Of a DNA stretch of 64,000 nucleotides, positions 9,160 to 17,679 are shown in pieces. The DNA is taken from the NCBI GenBank assembly GCA_024641705.1, contig JAHECO010000012.1:33883-97882 (forward strand). The letters run 5' to 3'. How positions within the stretch are numbered: the first letter of the stretch is position 1; every line of letters starts with the position of its first letter. The translations under genes and the position numbers were made by a program. Origin of the DNA: Candidatus Kryptoniota bacterium (lineage in GTDB: Bacteria > Bacteroidota > Ignavibacteria > Kryptoniales > JAKASW01). A model generated the notes under the pieces. It searched no databases, had not been told where the DNA came from, and saw only the letters and a list, made by a program, of their open reading frames with translations.

Positions 9160-9915
9160 TCACCACACGGCGTGCAGGGTGACTCCGAAGGCACCCGGAT
9201 AGTAGAAGGGTTCAAGCCGGATAGCGGCCGTGTTCTCCTTCTCGTAAATCGATCTGCCGCGGAGGGCCTTCCAGTGCATCGATATCCGGTTCCAGTCGAG
9301 GACTATGTCTACGGTGGCGAGCGTGAGAAGTGCCGTGTAAGTAAGGACTCTCCAGCCGTCCTTTCTTCCTGCGACAACCGTCACGAAGTTGTCGATGTCC
9401 GAGCCGCTTCTGCCGGCCAGGTTGAGCAGCGCGTCCTGCAGTACGTACCGGGGAAAGTCGAACCTCGAGAGAATAAATGTCATGGAGAAGAATCTCTCAC
9501 CCCAGTCGGGGAGGTGCACTGCCTTCACGAAGGCGTCCGAGCCTTCCGCCAGCCCTCTTGAAAAGAGGACGCCGCCGATATCCGTCAATCCCGACCCGAA
9601 TGAAGACAGCGACCATTTCTCTCAGGCTGTCCAGCCGATCTCGTAGTCTGTTTTGGTGGGAGATATATACACGGTCCTGTAGAGACCCATTCTTGGATTC
9701 TGCGCGCCGCAGAGCACGGCAAAAGTGTAGTGCCCTGTTTCGTGCACCCAGAGCATGGTCAGGAACGAGGGAACAAGATAAGCGGCGTCCGTAAGGATAA
9801 CGACACCTTCAGGGTCGTGATTGATTGATTGGTCTTGCGCGAGCGCGGGACTCAGTACTAATGCTTGTGTCAACACGACGAACGCGATGCACAGCTTAAG
9901 GTTCATTGACTGCAT
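9160..9915 (-). pseudogene. HExxH exported protein interrupted by in-frame TGA
   Basis: One continuous reading frame of 251 codons on the minus strand, broken by a TGA at 9622-9624. Before the stop are a signal peptide (MQSMNLKLCIAFVVLTQALVLSPALAQ) and VHETGHYTFAVL, a HExxH zinc-peptidase-like motif of the kind seen in M50-like membrane proteases. After the stop the same frame continues EKWSLSSFGSGLTDIGG and runs 142 more codons to 9160, still protein-like with a hydrophobic segment. GGAGG stands 11 bases before ATG 9915. The simplest reading is a point nonsense mutation; a sequencing error or read-through is possible. I see no convincing SECIS hairpin after the TGA. Confidence 0.65.
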
Positions 9916-9961
9916 ACGAAACGTGCCTCCCCATCATAAGGCTGTCCAGAAAGTCTTGTCT

Positions 9962-10041
9962 GTCATGCTGAACGAAGTGAAGCATCCATTTTTCAGAACG
10001 AATAAGTGGATTCTTCAGTCGCTCCGCTCCTTCAGGATGAC
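9962..10041. repeat. Intergenic imperfect inverted repeat
   Basis: GTCATGCTGAACGAAGTGAAGCATCC at the left is an imperfect inverse of the right half ending CTCCGCTCCTTCAGGATGAC, so the 80 bases can fold into a long hairpin. This type of dispersed intergenic palindrome is frequent in many bacterial genomes. A related half-element (GAATGCGACGAAGCATAGGATGAC) occurs near 63968-63993, and a similar end (GATGCTCGCTTTCGCGGGCATGAC) near 33690. It lies just 3' of deoC. Confidence 0.55.
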
Positions 10042-10072
10042 ATTTTCCTTGTTTTGGGACAACCTCAGGTTG

Positions 10073-10738
10073 TTATTTCAGTCTTTCGAGTATCCCCACC
10101 GTGGCCGTACAGCCGAACCGCGTGCACCCGAGCTCTCTTATCTCGATTGCGCGCTCCAGCGTCCGGACTCCGCCGGCAGCTTTTATCTGGATCTTCGGAT
10201 CCGAGTACTTCCTCATTATCCTGATGTCTTTGTCTTCAGCCCCGCCGGTTCCGTATCCGGTCGAAGTCTTCACGAAATCGACGCCGACTTCGTTGCATAT
10301 TCTGCACGCCGCGATGATCTCTTCCTCGGTGAGATAGCAATTCTCAAATATCACCTTGATTAGAACGTTTCTGCGATGAGCCGTGTCGGTCACGGCTTTG
10401 ATATCCGATTTGACAAAATCGTAGTTCTTCGATCTTAGTTTGCCGATATTCACCACCATGTCGAGTTCGACCGCGCCGTTGTCGATGGCCTCGTTCGCCT
10501 CGGCTACTTTTGCCGCGGTGGTCGTCGTGCCGTGCGGGAAGCCGATTACGGTTGTGACAAGCACCCCCGTGTCTTTCAAGATCTCTGTTGCGAGCCTGAC
10601 GTCCGACGGCCTGACGCAAACCGACGCAACTCTGTATTTCGCAGCGAGTTCGCAGCCCTCCTTAATTTCCTGGTCGGTGAGAGTCGGTTTTAGCAAGGAA
10701 TGGTCGATCATTCCTGCAATTTCATCGTAAGTGACCAT
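10073..10738 (-). CDS. deoC: Deoxyribose-phosphate aldolase
   Basis: A 221-residue class I aldolase (EC 4.1.2.4) that cleaves 2-deoxyribose 5-phosphate to glyceraldehyde 3-phosphate and acetaldehyde in deoxynucleoside catabolism. The Schiff-base lysine is in VDFVKTSTGYGTGGA, the second lysine in IQIKAAGGVRT, and the DMVVNIGKL strand is typical. Length and ends match short DeoC proteins. GGGAGG precedes the ATG by nine bases. The metallophosphoesterase gene lies 64 bases upstream on the same strand, so the two may be co-transcribed. Cytoplasmic. Confidence 0.95.
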   Translation of the reverse strand: MVTYDEIAGMIDHSLLKPTLTDQEIKEGCELAAKYRVASVCVRPSDVRLATEILKDTGVLVTTVIGFPHGTTTTAAKVAEANEAIDNGAVELDMVVNIGKLRSKNYDFVKSDIKAVTDTAHRRNVLIKVIFENCYLTEEEIIAACRICNEVGVDFVKTSTGYGTGGAEDKDIRIMRKYSDPKIQIKAAGGVRTLERAIEIRELGCTRFGCTATVGILERLK

Positions 10739-10802
10739 TGTCGAGCCTCCCTTCTTTCGCTGATCCCTGGAACGTCCCCGGTTGCGGAGTGGGCGGCGTC
10801 TC

Positions 10803-11951
10803 TCAATCTTGGAAGTGCAGCCGGAACTCTGCTATCTCTGGATTCGCGACGATCCTCAGCGGCGGGCCCCACGTGCCGACGCCGGAAGAAACATATATGT
10901 GCGTGGAGCCCTTCACGAGGTAGCCGTAAGCGAGTTCGTAAACCATGTCGGTAATGTAATTGAACGGCCACATTTGTCCGTAATGTGTGTGACCGGAAAG
11001 CTGCAAGTCGACGCCGTTCTCCTCGGCCTCTTCGAGACGAAACGGCTGATGGTCCATGAGTATTACCGGGTATTTCCTGTCGACATTCTCCATGAGCTCA
11101 GAAAGCGGCTTCCTCTTTCTTGCGGACCTGTCCTCGCGGCCGACGACATAGAAACTGCTGTCGACGAACACCGTGGAGTCCCTGAGCATTTTCACCCCGT
11201 GTTCCGTTATATACTTGCATGCCTTCTCCACGCCGCCGATGTATTCGTGGTTGCCGGTGATCGCGTAAACTCCGAGCGGAGCCGTTATCTGCCGCAGCGC
11301 TTCGCCGAGGTTCTGTTGCACTACAGGGTTCAGATCTCCGTCGACTATGTCGCCGGGGAGAAGCACGATATCCGGCGAAAGCGAGTTGATCTTGTTCACT
11401 ATTGCGCTTATGCGGCCGTTGTTTATGATCGAGCTGAGATGTATGTCCGATGCCATGACTATGTTGAGGCTCTTCCTTCCACCAGCTTCTTTCGGGACAT
11501 TTATGTCGAAGCTCCGCACGCGGATGATGTGCGCGTTGATGAAACCATAAACGACGACGAGCGCGACTAAAGAAATCACGGTGTACGCGGTTATCTTTGC
11601 CGTGCGCTCCGGGTTCGAGTAGAGGAAAGAAGGGAAGTAGTGAATGAAGTAGTCGGCGACCCTGGCGAGATCGATTACCGCGAGTACGAGAAGGAAGTAT
11701 ATGAACGCCCCGAGCCAGAACGACCCGATCCAGCTGAGCGGCTTGCCGATGGAAATGATGTCCGCGCGTTCAAGGAACATCGCGGCGATGAAGGACACTG
11801 CGAGGAAGATGAACGCTACGATATAGATCGTCCTGACGGCGCCCGTGGGCCGCAGCGCATGAAGTCCGCGTATAAAGATGAAGTAATTTGCCAGGCCATA
11901 TATGGAAAAGATGAGGGAAACAACGACAATGATTATCAGGGTGCGCGTCAC
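10803..11951 (-). CDS. Membrane-anchored metallophosphoesterase (YkuE/YaeI-like)
   Basis: A 382-residue protein starting with GTG. Residues 1-150 contain four or five hydrophobic helices; residues about 160-375 are a calcineurin-like phosphoesterase with all the metal motifs: ASDIHLS (D-x-H), LLPGDIVDGD (GD), TGNHEY (GNHE), LMDHQP and SGHTHYGQMWP (GHTH). YkuE/YaeI relatives act on membrane-associated substrates such as UDP-diacylglucosamine or phospholipid derivatives; the actual substrate here is unknown. It precedes deoC by 64 bases on the same strand. Confidence 0.88.
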   Translation of the reverse strand: MTRTLIIIVVVSLIFSIYGLANYFIFIRGLHALRPTGAVRTIYIVAFIFLAVSFIAAMFLERADIISIGKPLSWIGSFWLGAFIYFLLVLAVIDLARVADYFIHYFPSFLYSNPERTAKITAYTVISLVALVVVYGFINAHIIRVRSFDINVPKEAGGRKSLNIVMASDIHLSSIINNGRISAIVNKINSLSPDIVLLPGDIVDGDLNPVVQQNLGEALRQITAPLGVYAITGNHEYIGGVEKACKYITEHGVKMLRDSTVFVDSSFYVVGREDRSARKRKPLSELMENVDRKYPVILMDHQPFRLEEAEENGVDLQLSGHTHYGQMWPFNYITDMVYELAYGYLVKGSTHIYVSSGVGTWGPPLRIVANPEIAEFRLHFQD

Positions 11952-12070
11952 GGTTTCACCGTTTCATGAGTTTTTGATTTGAACAAAATATAAAGATTTC
12001 CCGTTTCATGCATCGTGCGCATGCATGTACCGCCCCAAATCTTAATTTTCCAGCCCCGATTTAACAGGAC

Positions 12071-12727
12071 TTACTTCAGCAGGACCAGTTTTCTGGTCTC
12101 GGAGTACAGGATGTTCCGTTCATCCGAGGTCCCGCGGACGAGGAGACGGTAATAGTAGACTCCGCTCGGCAGTCGTGAGCCGACAAACCTGACTTTGTGG
12201 TTTCCCATACTCTCAACTCTATCCACGAGAGTTGCCACCTTCCTTCCAAGGACGTCATAAACGTTCAGCGTGACGTGTCCGCCTGCGGCGGACGGCAGCT
12301 GATAGCCGATGGCCGTCGTCGGATTAAACGGGTTGGGGTAGTTCTGATTCAGTCTGAACCCGGTTGGATGTCCCCCAGGACGGTTCATTCCGATGACCAC
12401 GCTTTCGTACGCGATGGCTGCGTCGAAGACCTCATCCACAAGTTGCGGCGCGACGATTTCCGTCGCGGCCGCGTTGGGATGACTGTCGTCCGTGCTCGAG
12501 GCGTATTGGGCCGGGAGTTTACCGTCGGCCCCCGCAAGCTTGTGGAAAAAGTCGAAGACGTAAACGTTCTGCGGGAATCCGCCGAAGAGGGGATCGAGCC
12601 CGGCCGCAAGCGTGTCCTTCGCCCATCTGCAGAAAGCGTCGGATAGGCCTGCCTGCTCGTCGTTTGTCTGGCTCGCTACGAGCGGAGCATTCGTCCACAC
12701 GACGAAGAAGTTCTTCGGATGCTGCCA
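12071..12727 (-). pseudogene. 5'-truncated SGNH-hydrolase-like T9SS cargo gene
   Basis: The open frame begins after a TAA at 12728-12730 and has no signal peptide. It opens HPKNFFVVWTNAPLVAS and contains DDSHPNAAATE, which resembles the C-terminal Asp-x-x-His block of SGNH/GDSL esterases. It ends in a complete T9SS sorting domain (NQNYPNPFNPTTAIGY, VYDVLGRKVATLV, TRKLVLLK). A T9SS cargo without export signal or catalytic serine block cannot be functional as it stands. Bases 12731-12905 do not restore the frame in any obvious way, so the 5' half is probably deleted or rearranged rather than merely frameshifted. Confidence 0.6.
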
Positions 12728-12905
12728 TTACCTTATGGATGCGCGCGAGGCGATCCGCGCAAACGGGGACGCGCCCGGGGCCGACAACAACCATCCGCCG
12801 GATATGTCCTACTTCACCTCTTGGTTCACAAACAGCCCGCTGAAAACTAACGCTGCCCTCCGATATTGTCAAACACGGGTGGGAATATCGAACGGTCCGC
12901 AGCGC

Positions 12906-13889
12906 TTACCAGTAATTGTGAACGTGATCCCTGATCTTGTTTTCGTACAACTTGTGGATTTCGGCCATGACACTTTCTGAAAGCGGCGGGAGATCGGCAG
13001 CCCCGACATTCTCTTCGATCTGAGACGGCCGCTTAGCGCCCGGGATCGCACACGTAACGGCGGGGAACATCAGTATCCATCTCAGCGCGAACTGTGCCAT
13101 GGTCTGGCCTGGAGGCACCAGCGTTCGCAGGCTTTCGACGGCCTGCAAGCCGATGTCGTAGTCCAGACCGGAGAACGTCTCGCCCCTGTCGAACGCCTCG
13201 CCGTGCCTGTTGAAGTTCCGGTGATCGTCCGCTGCGAAGGTGCTGTTCTTCGTGAGTTTGCCTGTGAGGAGGCCGGAAGAGAGCGGTACTCTCGCCAGTA
13301 TCCCGACGCGTCTCCGCTGCGCCTCTTTGAAGAACAATTCTGCCGGGCGCTGCCGGAAGATATTGAAGATTATCTGCACCGTCTGAACACCCGGGTACTC
13401 GATGGCCTTAAGCCCCTCTTCGACCTTCTCGACGCTCACGCCGTAGTGGCGGAGCTTGCCCGCTATTACCAGGTCGTCGAGCACACCGAAGACCTCGGGT
13501 GTGTAGTACACCTCTGTCGGAGGGCAGTGCAGCTGCAGAAGGTCTATGGAGTCGGTGCCGAGGTTCTTGAGGCTGCGGTCGACGAATGCCGTGAGGTTCT
13601 CCCTGTTATATCCGCCCGCGACGTGAGGGTCCAGCCTTCGTCCCGCCTTGGTGGCAATGTGGAACTCCTCGCGGCGTTCTTTCCGGAGCTGTCGCAGCAA
13701 ACGCTCGCTCCGCCCATCTCCGTACACGTCGGCGGTGTCGAAAAAATTTACTCCAAGATCAAGCGCTCGGTGGAGTGCGGCCAGCGATTCTTTGTCGTCG
13801 ACGTCGCCCCATGTGCCGCCGATGGCCCACGCGCCGAAGCTTATTGCCGATACTTTCCATCCTGTCCTGCCGAGTTCGCGGTATTCCAT
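12906..13889 (-). CDS. Aldo/keto reductase
   Basis: A 327-residue NAD(P)H-dependent oxidoreductase of the AKR superfamily with a TIM barrel. The catalytic tetrad is visible: Asp and Tyr in NFFDTADVYGDG, Lys in HIATKAGRR and His in DLLQLHCPP. The C-terminal cofactor region ends CAIPGAKRPSQIEENV. The sequence is close to the general stress/voltage-channel-beta-like branch that reduces aldehydes; substrate unknown. Complete at both ends; it begins MEYRELGRTGWKVS, as usual for the family. Confidence 0.93.
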   Translation of the reverse strand: MEYRELGRTGWKVSAISFGAWAIGGTWGDVDDKESLAALHRALDLGVNFFDTADVYGDGRSERLLRQLRKERREEFHIATKAGRRLDPHVAGGYNRENLTAFVDRSLKNLGTDSIDLLQLHCPPTEVYYTPEVFGVLDDLVIAGKLRHYGVSVEKVEEGLKAIEYPGVQTVQIIFNIFRQRPAELFFKEAQRRRVGILARVPLSSGLLTGKLTKNSTFAADDHRNFNRHGEAFDRGETFSGLDYDIGLQAVESLRTLVPPGQTMAQFALRWILMFPAVTCAIPGAKRPSQIEENVGAADLPPLSESVMAEIHKLYENKIRDHVHNYW

Positions 13890-13956
13890 TTATGTTTCTC
13901 TCATCCTTTAGTTGTTCTAAGATCCAATGTTGCGGCAGAGTGCGGCGGGGAAGTCC

Positions 13957-14331
13957 TTAGATTCGTTTCTCCGCCAGTGTCCCCTGGTGAAAGACGATCT
14001 GCCAGCGGCCCTTGGTGAGCTGCCAGATCGAACTTCTCAGTGAGCGCGTCGCTTTGCCGGTCCGCTCGTCGCGTGATATGATGCTGTAGTTCGAGAGCGC
14101 GACATCGGCGGACAGCGACCTGACGCGGAAGTCGCCGATCTTCATCTCCACGGCCGCCGCGTGCGGGAGCTCTTCGAGCACATCCTTCTTGCTGTAGACG
14201 CGCCCGCTGCTGCCGAACTCTATGAAATCTTCAGATATCAGTTCCGACAGCTCCGCGACGCTCTGCCGTACCTCGTACTGCAGGAGCTTCTCTTCGAGTT
14301 CCTTGATTTGTTCTTTGAGCGCTAGTGCCAT
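13957..14331 (-). CDS. NTF2-like (DUF4440-type) protein
   Basis: A 124-residue protein with the cone-shaped NTF2-like fold pattern: an N-terminal helix pair (LKEQIKELEEKLLQYEVRQSV), the block LISEDFIEFGSSGRVYSKKDVLEEL and beta strands ending GRWQIVFHQGT. This matches DUF4440 proteins, which bind small ligands or act as minor enzymes. Its ATG directly abuts the stop codon of the upstream peptidase-like gene, with GGAGACAG as ribosome site, so both are translated from one mRNA. Confidence 0.8.
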   Translation of the reverse strand: MALALKEQIKELEEKLLQYEVRQSVAELSELISEDFIEFGSSGRVYSKKDVLEELPHAAAVEMKIGDFRVRSLSADVALSNYSIISRDERTGKATRSLRSSIWQLTKGRWQIVFHQGTLAEKRI

Positions 14332-15642
14332 TTAGTCCTGTCTCCTTACTACCCGGTAGTTGCCCATGTTGTCCCGGACCAGCGTGTAGTGGTTGTCGAG
14401 CATAAGCGTCCAGCCGCTGCCGCTTATATTCCCTCCGTCGATCTTCGTCGGTACGCTGACAGTTATCCTGTCCCACTTCGGGCTCATCAATGCGCCGTCC
14501 TCAACGTTGAGGATTCCCCAGTTGTCGGTAACGCGGATGGTCGGATATACCGTGCCGTTCTCCCCGAGGGGCATGAGGTTTCTCGGATCGAAGGATATCT
14601 TCATGCTCTCGAACCTTATTATGAGGTGCGGGCGGTCGACGAATTCCTGCCGGTACCGTGAGATCATTTCCTTCCTCGCCGCTTCCCTGGTCGATTCCTC
14701 CGCCGCGATGACCTGGCCGTCGTACCGGGCTTGCAGCGAAGCGACGGCCGCTTTCAGGTCGGTGGGAATTGCGACGCCGAAGGCGCGTATGAAATAATCC
14801 GTGAGATTCGTCTCGCCTGAAATATCCCTGTTCCAGTATCTGTCGATCGTGCTGAGGAGATAGCCGTATGTCGGAGTCGTGACGTAGGCGAACGACCTGA
14901 CATATGTCGGGAAGCGGACGAAGTCGTTAATGCTCTTCTCGAAGTGGTACAGGGCGGCGTCTCCGCTCCTCCCCGCTATCACTGCGCCCGTATATTCGGC
15001 CAGGCCCTCGTTCAGCTCCAGGAGGTTTTCCGTTACACGGGCACGCGGGTAGAGCTGGTAGCGGTACTCCCTGAAAGTGATGGCGTCCGCAATGTGCCGC
15101 TTCATCTCGGATGTCGATGTGGCCTCAAGTGCCTGCCGCAGCGCCTCGAGCTCGAGCTGCATGTAAATTCGTCCGTCCTTCTCGTCGAGCTGGCCGTTGT
15201 CGGGACTGTAGCCGCGGAAGCCGAGCGACGGCTGGGCGACATGGAAAAGCTCGTGCGCCAGGAGGTTCACCCTGTCCTCTTTGTTGTCTGGGAGCGGGAG
15301 CATGACCATTGCCCATTCTCTGCCGTTCCAGTGGACTTTCGTGTTAGCGATGTTGATGTCTTCGGGGAGGTGACCGACATAGACGTCGCCCTCGCGTTTC
15401 AAAGCGCCTCCTCCGTCCGGGAAGTTGGAGTATACCTGTCTCGTCGACGGATTGACGAGGAGTATGGGGCCGTACATGTCGCGGTTCCAGAGTTCGAAGT
15501 GTTGTCCCTCAGCGGCTTTCACCTCGCTGAAGTAACTCGCGAACGCCTGTTCGGGAGAAGAGAAATCCTGCGCTGCCAGAAATTGTGCGGGAAAGAAGAA
15601 GAGTACTGCCGCACTCAGTACCAGTGAAAACCGTGAAATCAT
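14332..15642 (-). CDS. Secreted HExxH protein, putative metallopeptidase
   Basis: A 436-residue protein from ATG 15642. A TTG 36 bases upstream would also be in frame, but the ATG gives a proper signal peptide, MISRFSLVLSAAVLFFFPAQFLAAQ. LLAHELFHVAQPSLGF around residue 145 is a HExxH zinc-binding motif, with a candidate third ligand in LNELNEGLAEYTG about 70 residues later (Glu-xx-Glu gluzincin-like). The C-terminal part is beta-rich and unrecognised. Export to periplasm or surface and a peptidase role are inference from these motifs. It forms a two-gene operon with the DUF4440 gene behind it. Confidence 0.7.
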   Translation of the reverse strand: MISRFSLVLSAAVLFFFPAQFLAAQDFSSPEQAFASYFSEVKAAEGQHFELWNRDMYGPILLVNPSTRQVYSNFPDGGGALKREGDVYVGHLPEDINIANTKVHWNGREWAMVMLPLPDNKEDRVNLLAHELFHVAQPSLGFRGYSPDNGQLDEKDGRIYMQLELEALRQALEATSTSEMKRHIADAITFREYRYQLYPRARVTENLLELNEGLAEYTGAVIAGRSGDAALYHFEKSINDFVRFPTYVRSFAYVTTPTYGYLLSTIDRYWNRDISGETNLTDYFIRAFGVAIPTDLKAAVASLQARYDGQVIAAEESTREAARKEMISRYRQEFVDRPHLIIRFESMKISFDPRNLMPLGENGTVYPTIRVTDNWGILNVEDGALMSPKWDRITVSVPTKIDGGNISGSGWTLMLDNHYTLVRDNMGNYRVVRRQD

Positions 15643-15760
15643 TTCCAAAAAACTAAGCGGGGATGGTCGAAAAACCAAATTCCCGCGGACAACGAAGGTG
15701 GAACGGTGACACGAAGAGGAGAGTCAGAGTCGGAGAACGCTCGAGATCTGCCGTCTCGAT

Positions 15761-16825
15761 CTAACCCGTGTTCTTCTTCTCGAAATCGAGGAGCCACCTC
15801 TTGCGCCACAAGCCGCCGCCGTAGCCGGTCAGGCTCCCGTCCTTGCCGATGACGCGGTGACAGGGGATAACTATTGAGATGCGGTTGGCCCCGTTTGCAC
15901 TGGCGACGGCCCGGATGGCTTTCAGCTTGTTGATTGCGACGGCCTGCTCCTCGTACGACCTGGTCTTTCCGTACGGGATCGTTCTGAGCTGGCGCCAGAC
16001 CGATTTCTGGAATTTGGATCCCGGGGTGACGAGGGGGACATCGAAGTCCTTTCGTTTTCCGTCGAAGTACTCCGCCAATTGTTTTTCCAGCCGTGAGATG
16101 TGCCCGTTATCCCCGTACACGAGGTTTGCCTTGAGCAGGCGGCTCAGGTCCCTGAGTTCAACTTCGAATGCGCGTCTCTCGGTAAACTCGAGAAGGCAGA
16201 TCCCTTCATTCGTTGCGCCGGCTATCATCGGCCCGAGTGGCGTAGTAAGCCGGCGGATGTTGATGACGTTCACGAGTTTGCCGGCTGCGGGGTTGGTGCC
16301 CACTATTTTCCTGAAAGCCTCGGAGAAACCGCTGAGGGAATCGTAGCCGTTCTCGAACGCAGCGTCGGTCACGGTTGCGCCGTCCTGCATCCTGTGAAGC
16401 GCGCCGTTTATTCTCAGCATTCTCTGGTAACCCTGGAATGTCAGGCCGTGATTCATCTTGAACCAGCGTCTCACGCGGTTCGGCTCTATGTTCATCTTTA
16501 CGAGATCGTAGTCGGTGATTTTCCTGGAAGGGCTGGTGCCGAGGATATCGATCAGTTTCTGTATGTAGTCGGGCGTAGCACCCAGCGGCTCGAGCGGCTT
16601 ACACATCTTGCAAGGCCTGTATCCGTTGAGCAGTGCGTCTTTCGCGGAAGGATAGAACTCGACGTTTTCCCTTTTGGGCCTGCGCGCGCCGCAGGTCGGT
16701 CTGCAGAAGATACCGGTCGTTCGCACGCCGACGAAGAAGAGCCCTTCATATGAAACGTCGCGCCTCATGAAGGCGTCATACATCGTTTCGTCGGACCAGA
16801 TGCTTGTATTGTCTGTCGATTTCAT
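15761..16825 (-). CDS. ada: Bifunctional Ada: DNA methyltransferase and regulator
   Basis: A 354-residue alkylation repair protein. The start at 16825 (MKSTDNTSIW) is preferred because longer versions run into the neighbouring transposase gene. The N-terminal Ada zinc domain (residues about 15-85) has the four cysteines in FCRPTCGARRP and CKMCKP, with the first taking methyl groups from phosphotriesters. An AraC-type helix-turn-helix follows (about 95-180). The C-terminal O6-methylguanine methyltransferase domain carries the acceptor Cys in VIPCHRVIG. In known systems methylated Ada activates its own gene. All functional residues seem present. Confidence 0.93.
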   Translation of the reverse strand: MKSTDNTSIWSDETMYDAFMRRDVSYEGLFFVGVRTTGIFCRPTCGARRPKRENVEFYPSAKDALLNGYRPCKMCKPLEPLGATPDYIQKLIDILGTSPSRKITDYDLVKMNIEPNRVRRWFKMNHGLTFQGYQRMLRINGALHRMQDGATVTDAAFENGYDSLSGFSEAFRKIVGTNPAAGKLVNVINIRRLTTPLGPMIAGATNEGICLLEFTERRAFEVELRDLSRLLKANLVYGDNGHISRLEKQLAEYFDGKRKDFDVPLVTPGSKFQKSVWRQLRTIPYGKTRSYEEQAVAINKLKAIRAVASANGANRISIVIPCHRVIGKDGSLTGYGGGLWRKRWLLDFEKKNTG

Positions 16826-16926
16826 GTCCCAATGTAGCTCGGTCGTACGATTGTCCGCAACCGGAAAATTGACAGAGATGTTTGTCTCCGGCAAACCGTT
16901 GAAACGGTTACCGGGTTGTTGTTGGT

Positions 16927-16960
16927 ATCTCAGCCCCGCGATTAATCGCGGGGCTGAGAT
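16927..16960. repeat. REP-like 34-bp perfect palindrome
   Basis: The sequence from ATCTCAGCCCCGCGATT to its exact complement is a perfect 34-base palindrome, ending 22 bases before the stop codon of the RAYT transposase gene. Its core CCCCGCGAT...ATCGCGGGG recurs on the other side of that gene. It may also act as a terminator-like structure between ada and the transposase. Confidence 0.85.
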
Positions 16961-16982
16961 GATCAATTGCGAGTGAATCGAT

Positions 16983-17456
16983 TTACCGATTTTGGCCGTG
17001 ATTTTGTTCGTCCATTTCCATGTTCGAAATGTTGAACCCGAGTGATGACAAAATGGCCTCAAGTTCCTCGCCGAATGATTTTTTCCTGTGGTGCTCGTCC
17101 TGGTTCTTGATGTACTCCCTCACTGTGCCGACCTGTGACGGGCTCACTGAAAACGCGCCGTAGCCCCGCTGCCAGCTGAACTTGGGATGAACCAGGTTCT
17201 CTGCGTTCACCCAATGAGACGACTCTCCCTTTATGAGTTTTGCGACGTCATCGACTTTCTGGTCGCTCCTCAGGCTTACCAGCGCGTGCACGTGCTCCGG
17301 CTGGATTGCCAGCGAGTCGACGCGGATGTCGTTGAGCTTGCAGTACTCCATTATATGCTGGAAAAGCTGCCGGCGTAGCTCGTGCGTGATGAAACGCTTC
17401 CAGTTCTTGGTCGACCATACGAGATGCACGAAAATTTTCGCGTACGAATGAGCCAT
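16983..17456 (-). CDS. REP-associated tyrosine transposase (RAYT, IS200-like)
   Basis: A 157-residue Y1-family HUH single-strand nuclease. It begins AKIFVHLVWSTKNW, carries the HUH motif as PEHVHALVSL near residue 58, and the catalytic tyrosine in VREYIKNQDEHHRK near residue 125. Such proteins cut single-stranded DNA at REP hairpins and are thought to spread REP elements. Matching palindromes stand on both sides (16927-16960 and 17518-17537), which is the classic layout. It is complete and its C-terminus is only about 160 bases from the start of ada. Confidence 0.92.
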   Translation of the reverse strand: MAHSYAKIFVHLVWSTKNWKRFITHELRRQLFQHIMEYCKLNDIRVDSLAIQPEHVHALVSLRSDQKVDDVAKLIKGESSHWVNAENLVHPKFSWQRGYGAFSVSPSQVGTVREYIKNQDEHHRKKSFGEELEAILSSLGFNISNMEMDEQNHGQNR

Positions 17457-17517
17457 ATCCGTATCCCCTTTTCCTGCAAACCGCTGAGGCGATTTGTCGT
17501 TTGCTTTCGTTACTACC

Positions 17518-17537
17518 CCCCGCGATGAATCGCGGGG
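17518..17537. repeat. REP-like palindrome upstream of RAYT gene
   Basis: CCCCGCGAT-ga-ATCGCGGGG, a hairpin with nine paired bases, sharing its arms with the palindrome at the other end of the transposase gene. It lies 61 bases before the start codon of the transposase. Confidence 0.8.
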
Positions 17538-17679
17538 CTACCGTTCCACGCTATGCTAGTTATATCCCGACAGAATGTCAACCGTTGCGATTTGCCGCGC
17601 TAGGAAATCTGAGCTTCCCGGGCGCCAGGAAGGATGGAGCGGAAGATGAGTGATGTGCCGAGGTTCTCTGTTTGTCCGT

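Noticed and set aside
9620..9660. Selenocysteine recoding of the in-frame TGA
   Set aside because: No stable hairpin with a suitable loop lies just behind the TGA, and the protein is not of a known selenoprotein family.
12612..12980. Plus-strand 122-codon frame as a gene
   Set aside because: It crosses from the truncated T9SS gene into the aldo/keto reductase gene on the other strand and has no ribosome site; only its middle part is mentioned as a possible inverted segment.
16826..17062. N-terminal extension of Ada
   Set aside because: These codons overlap the transposase gene and the REP palindrome, and the natural Ada start is at 16825.
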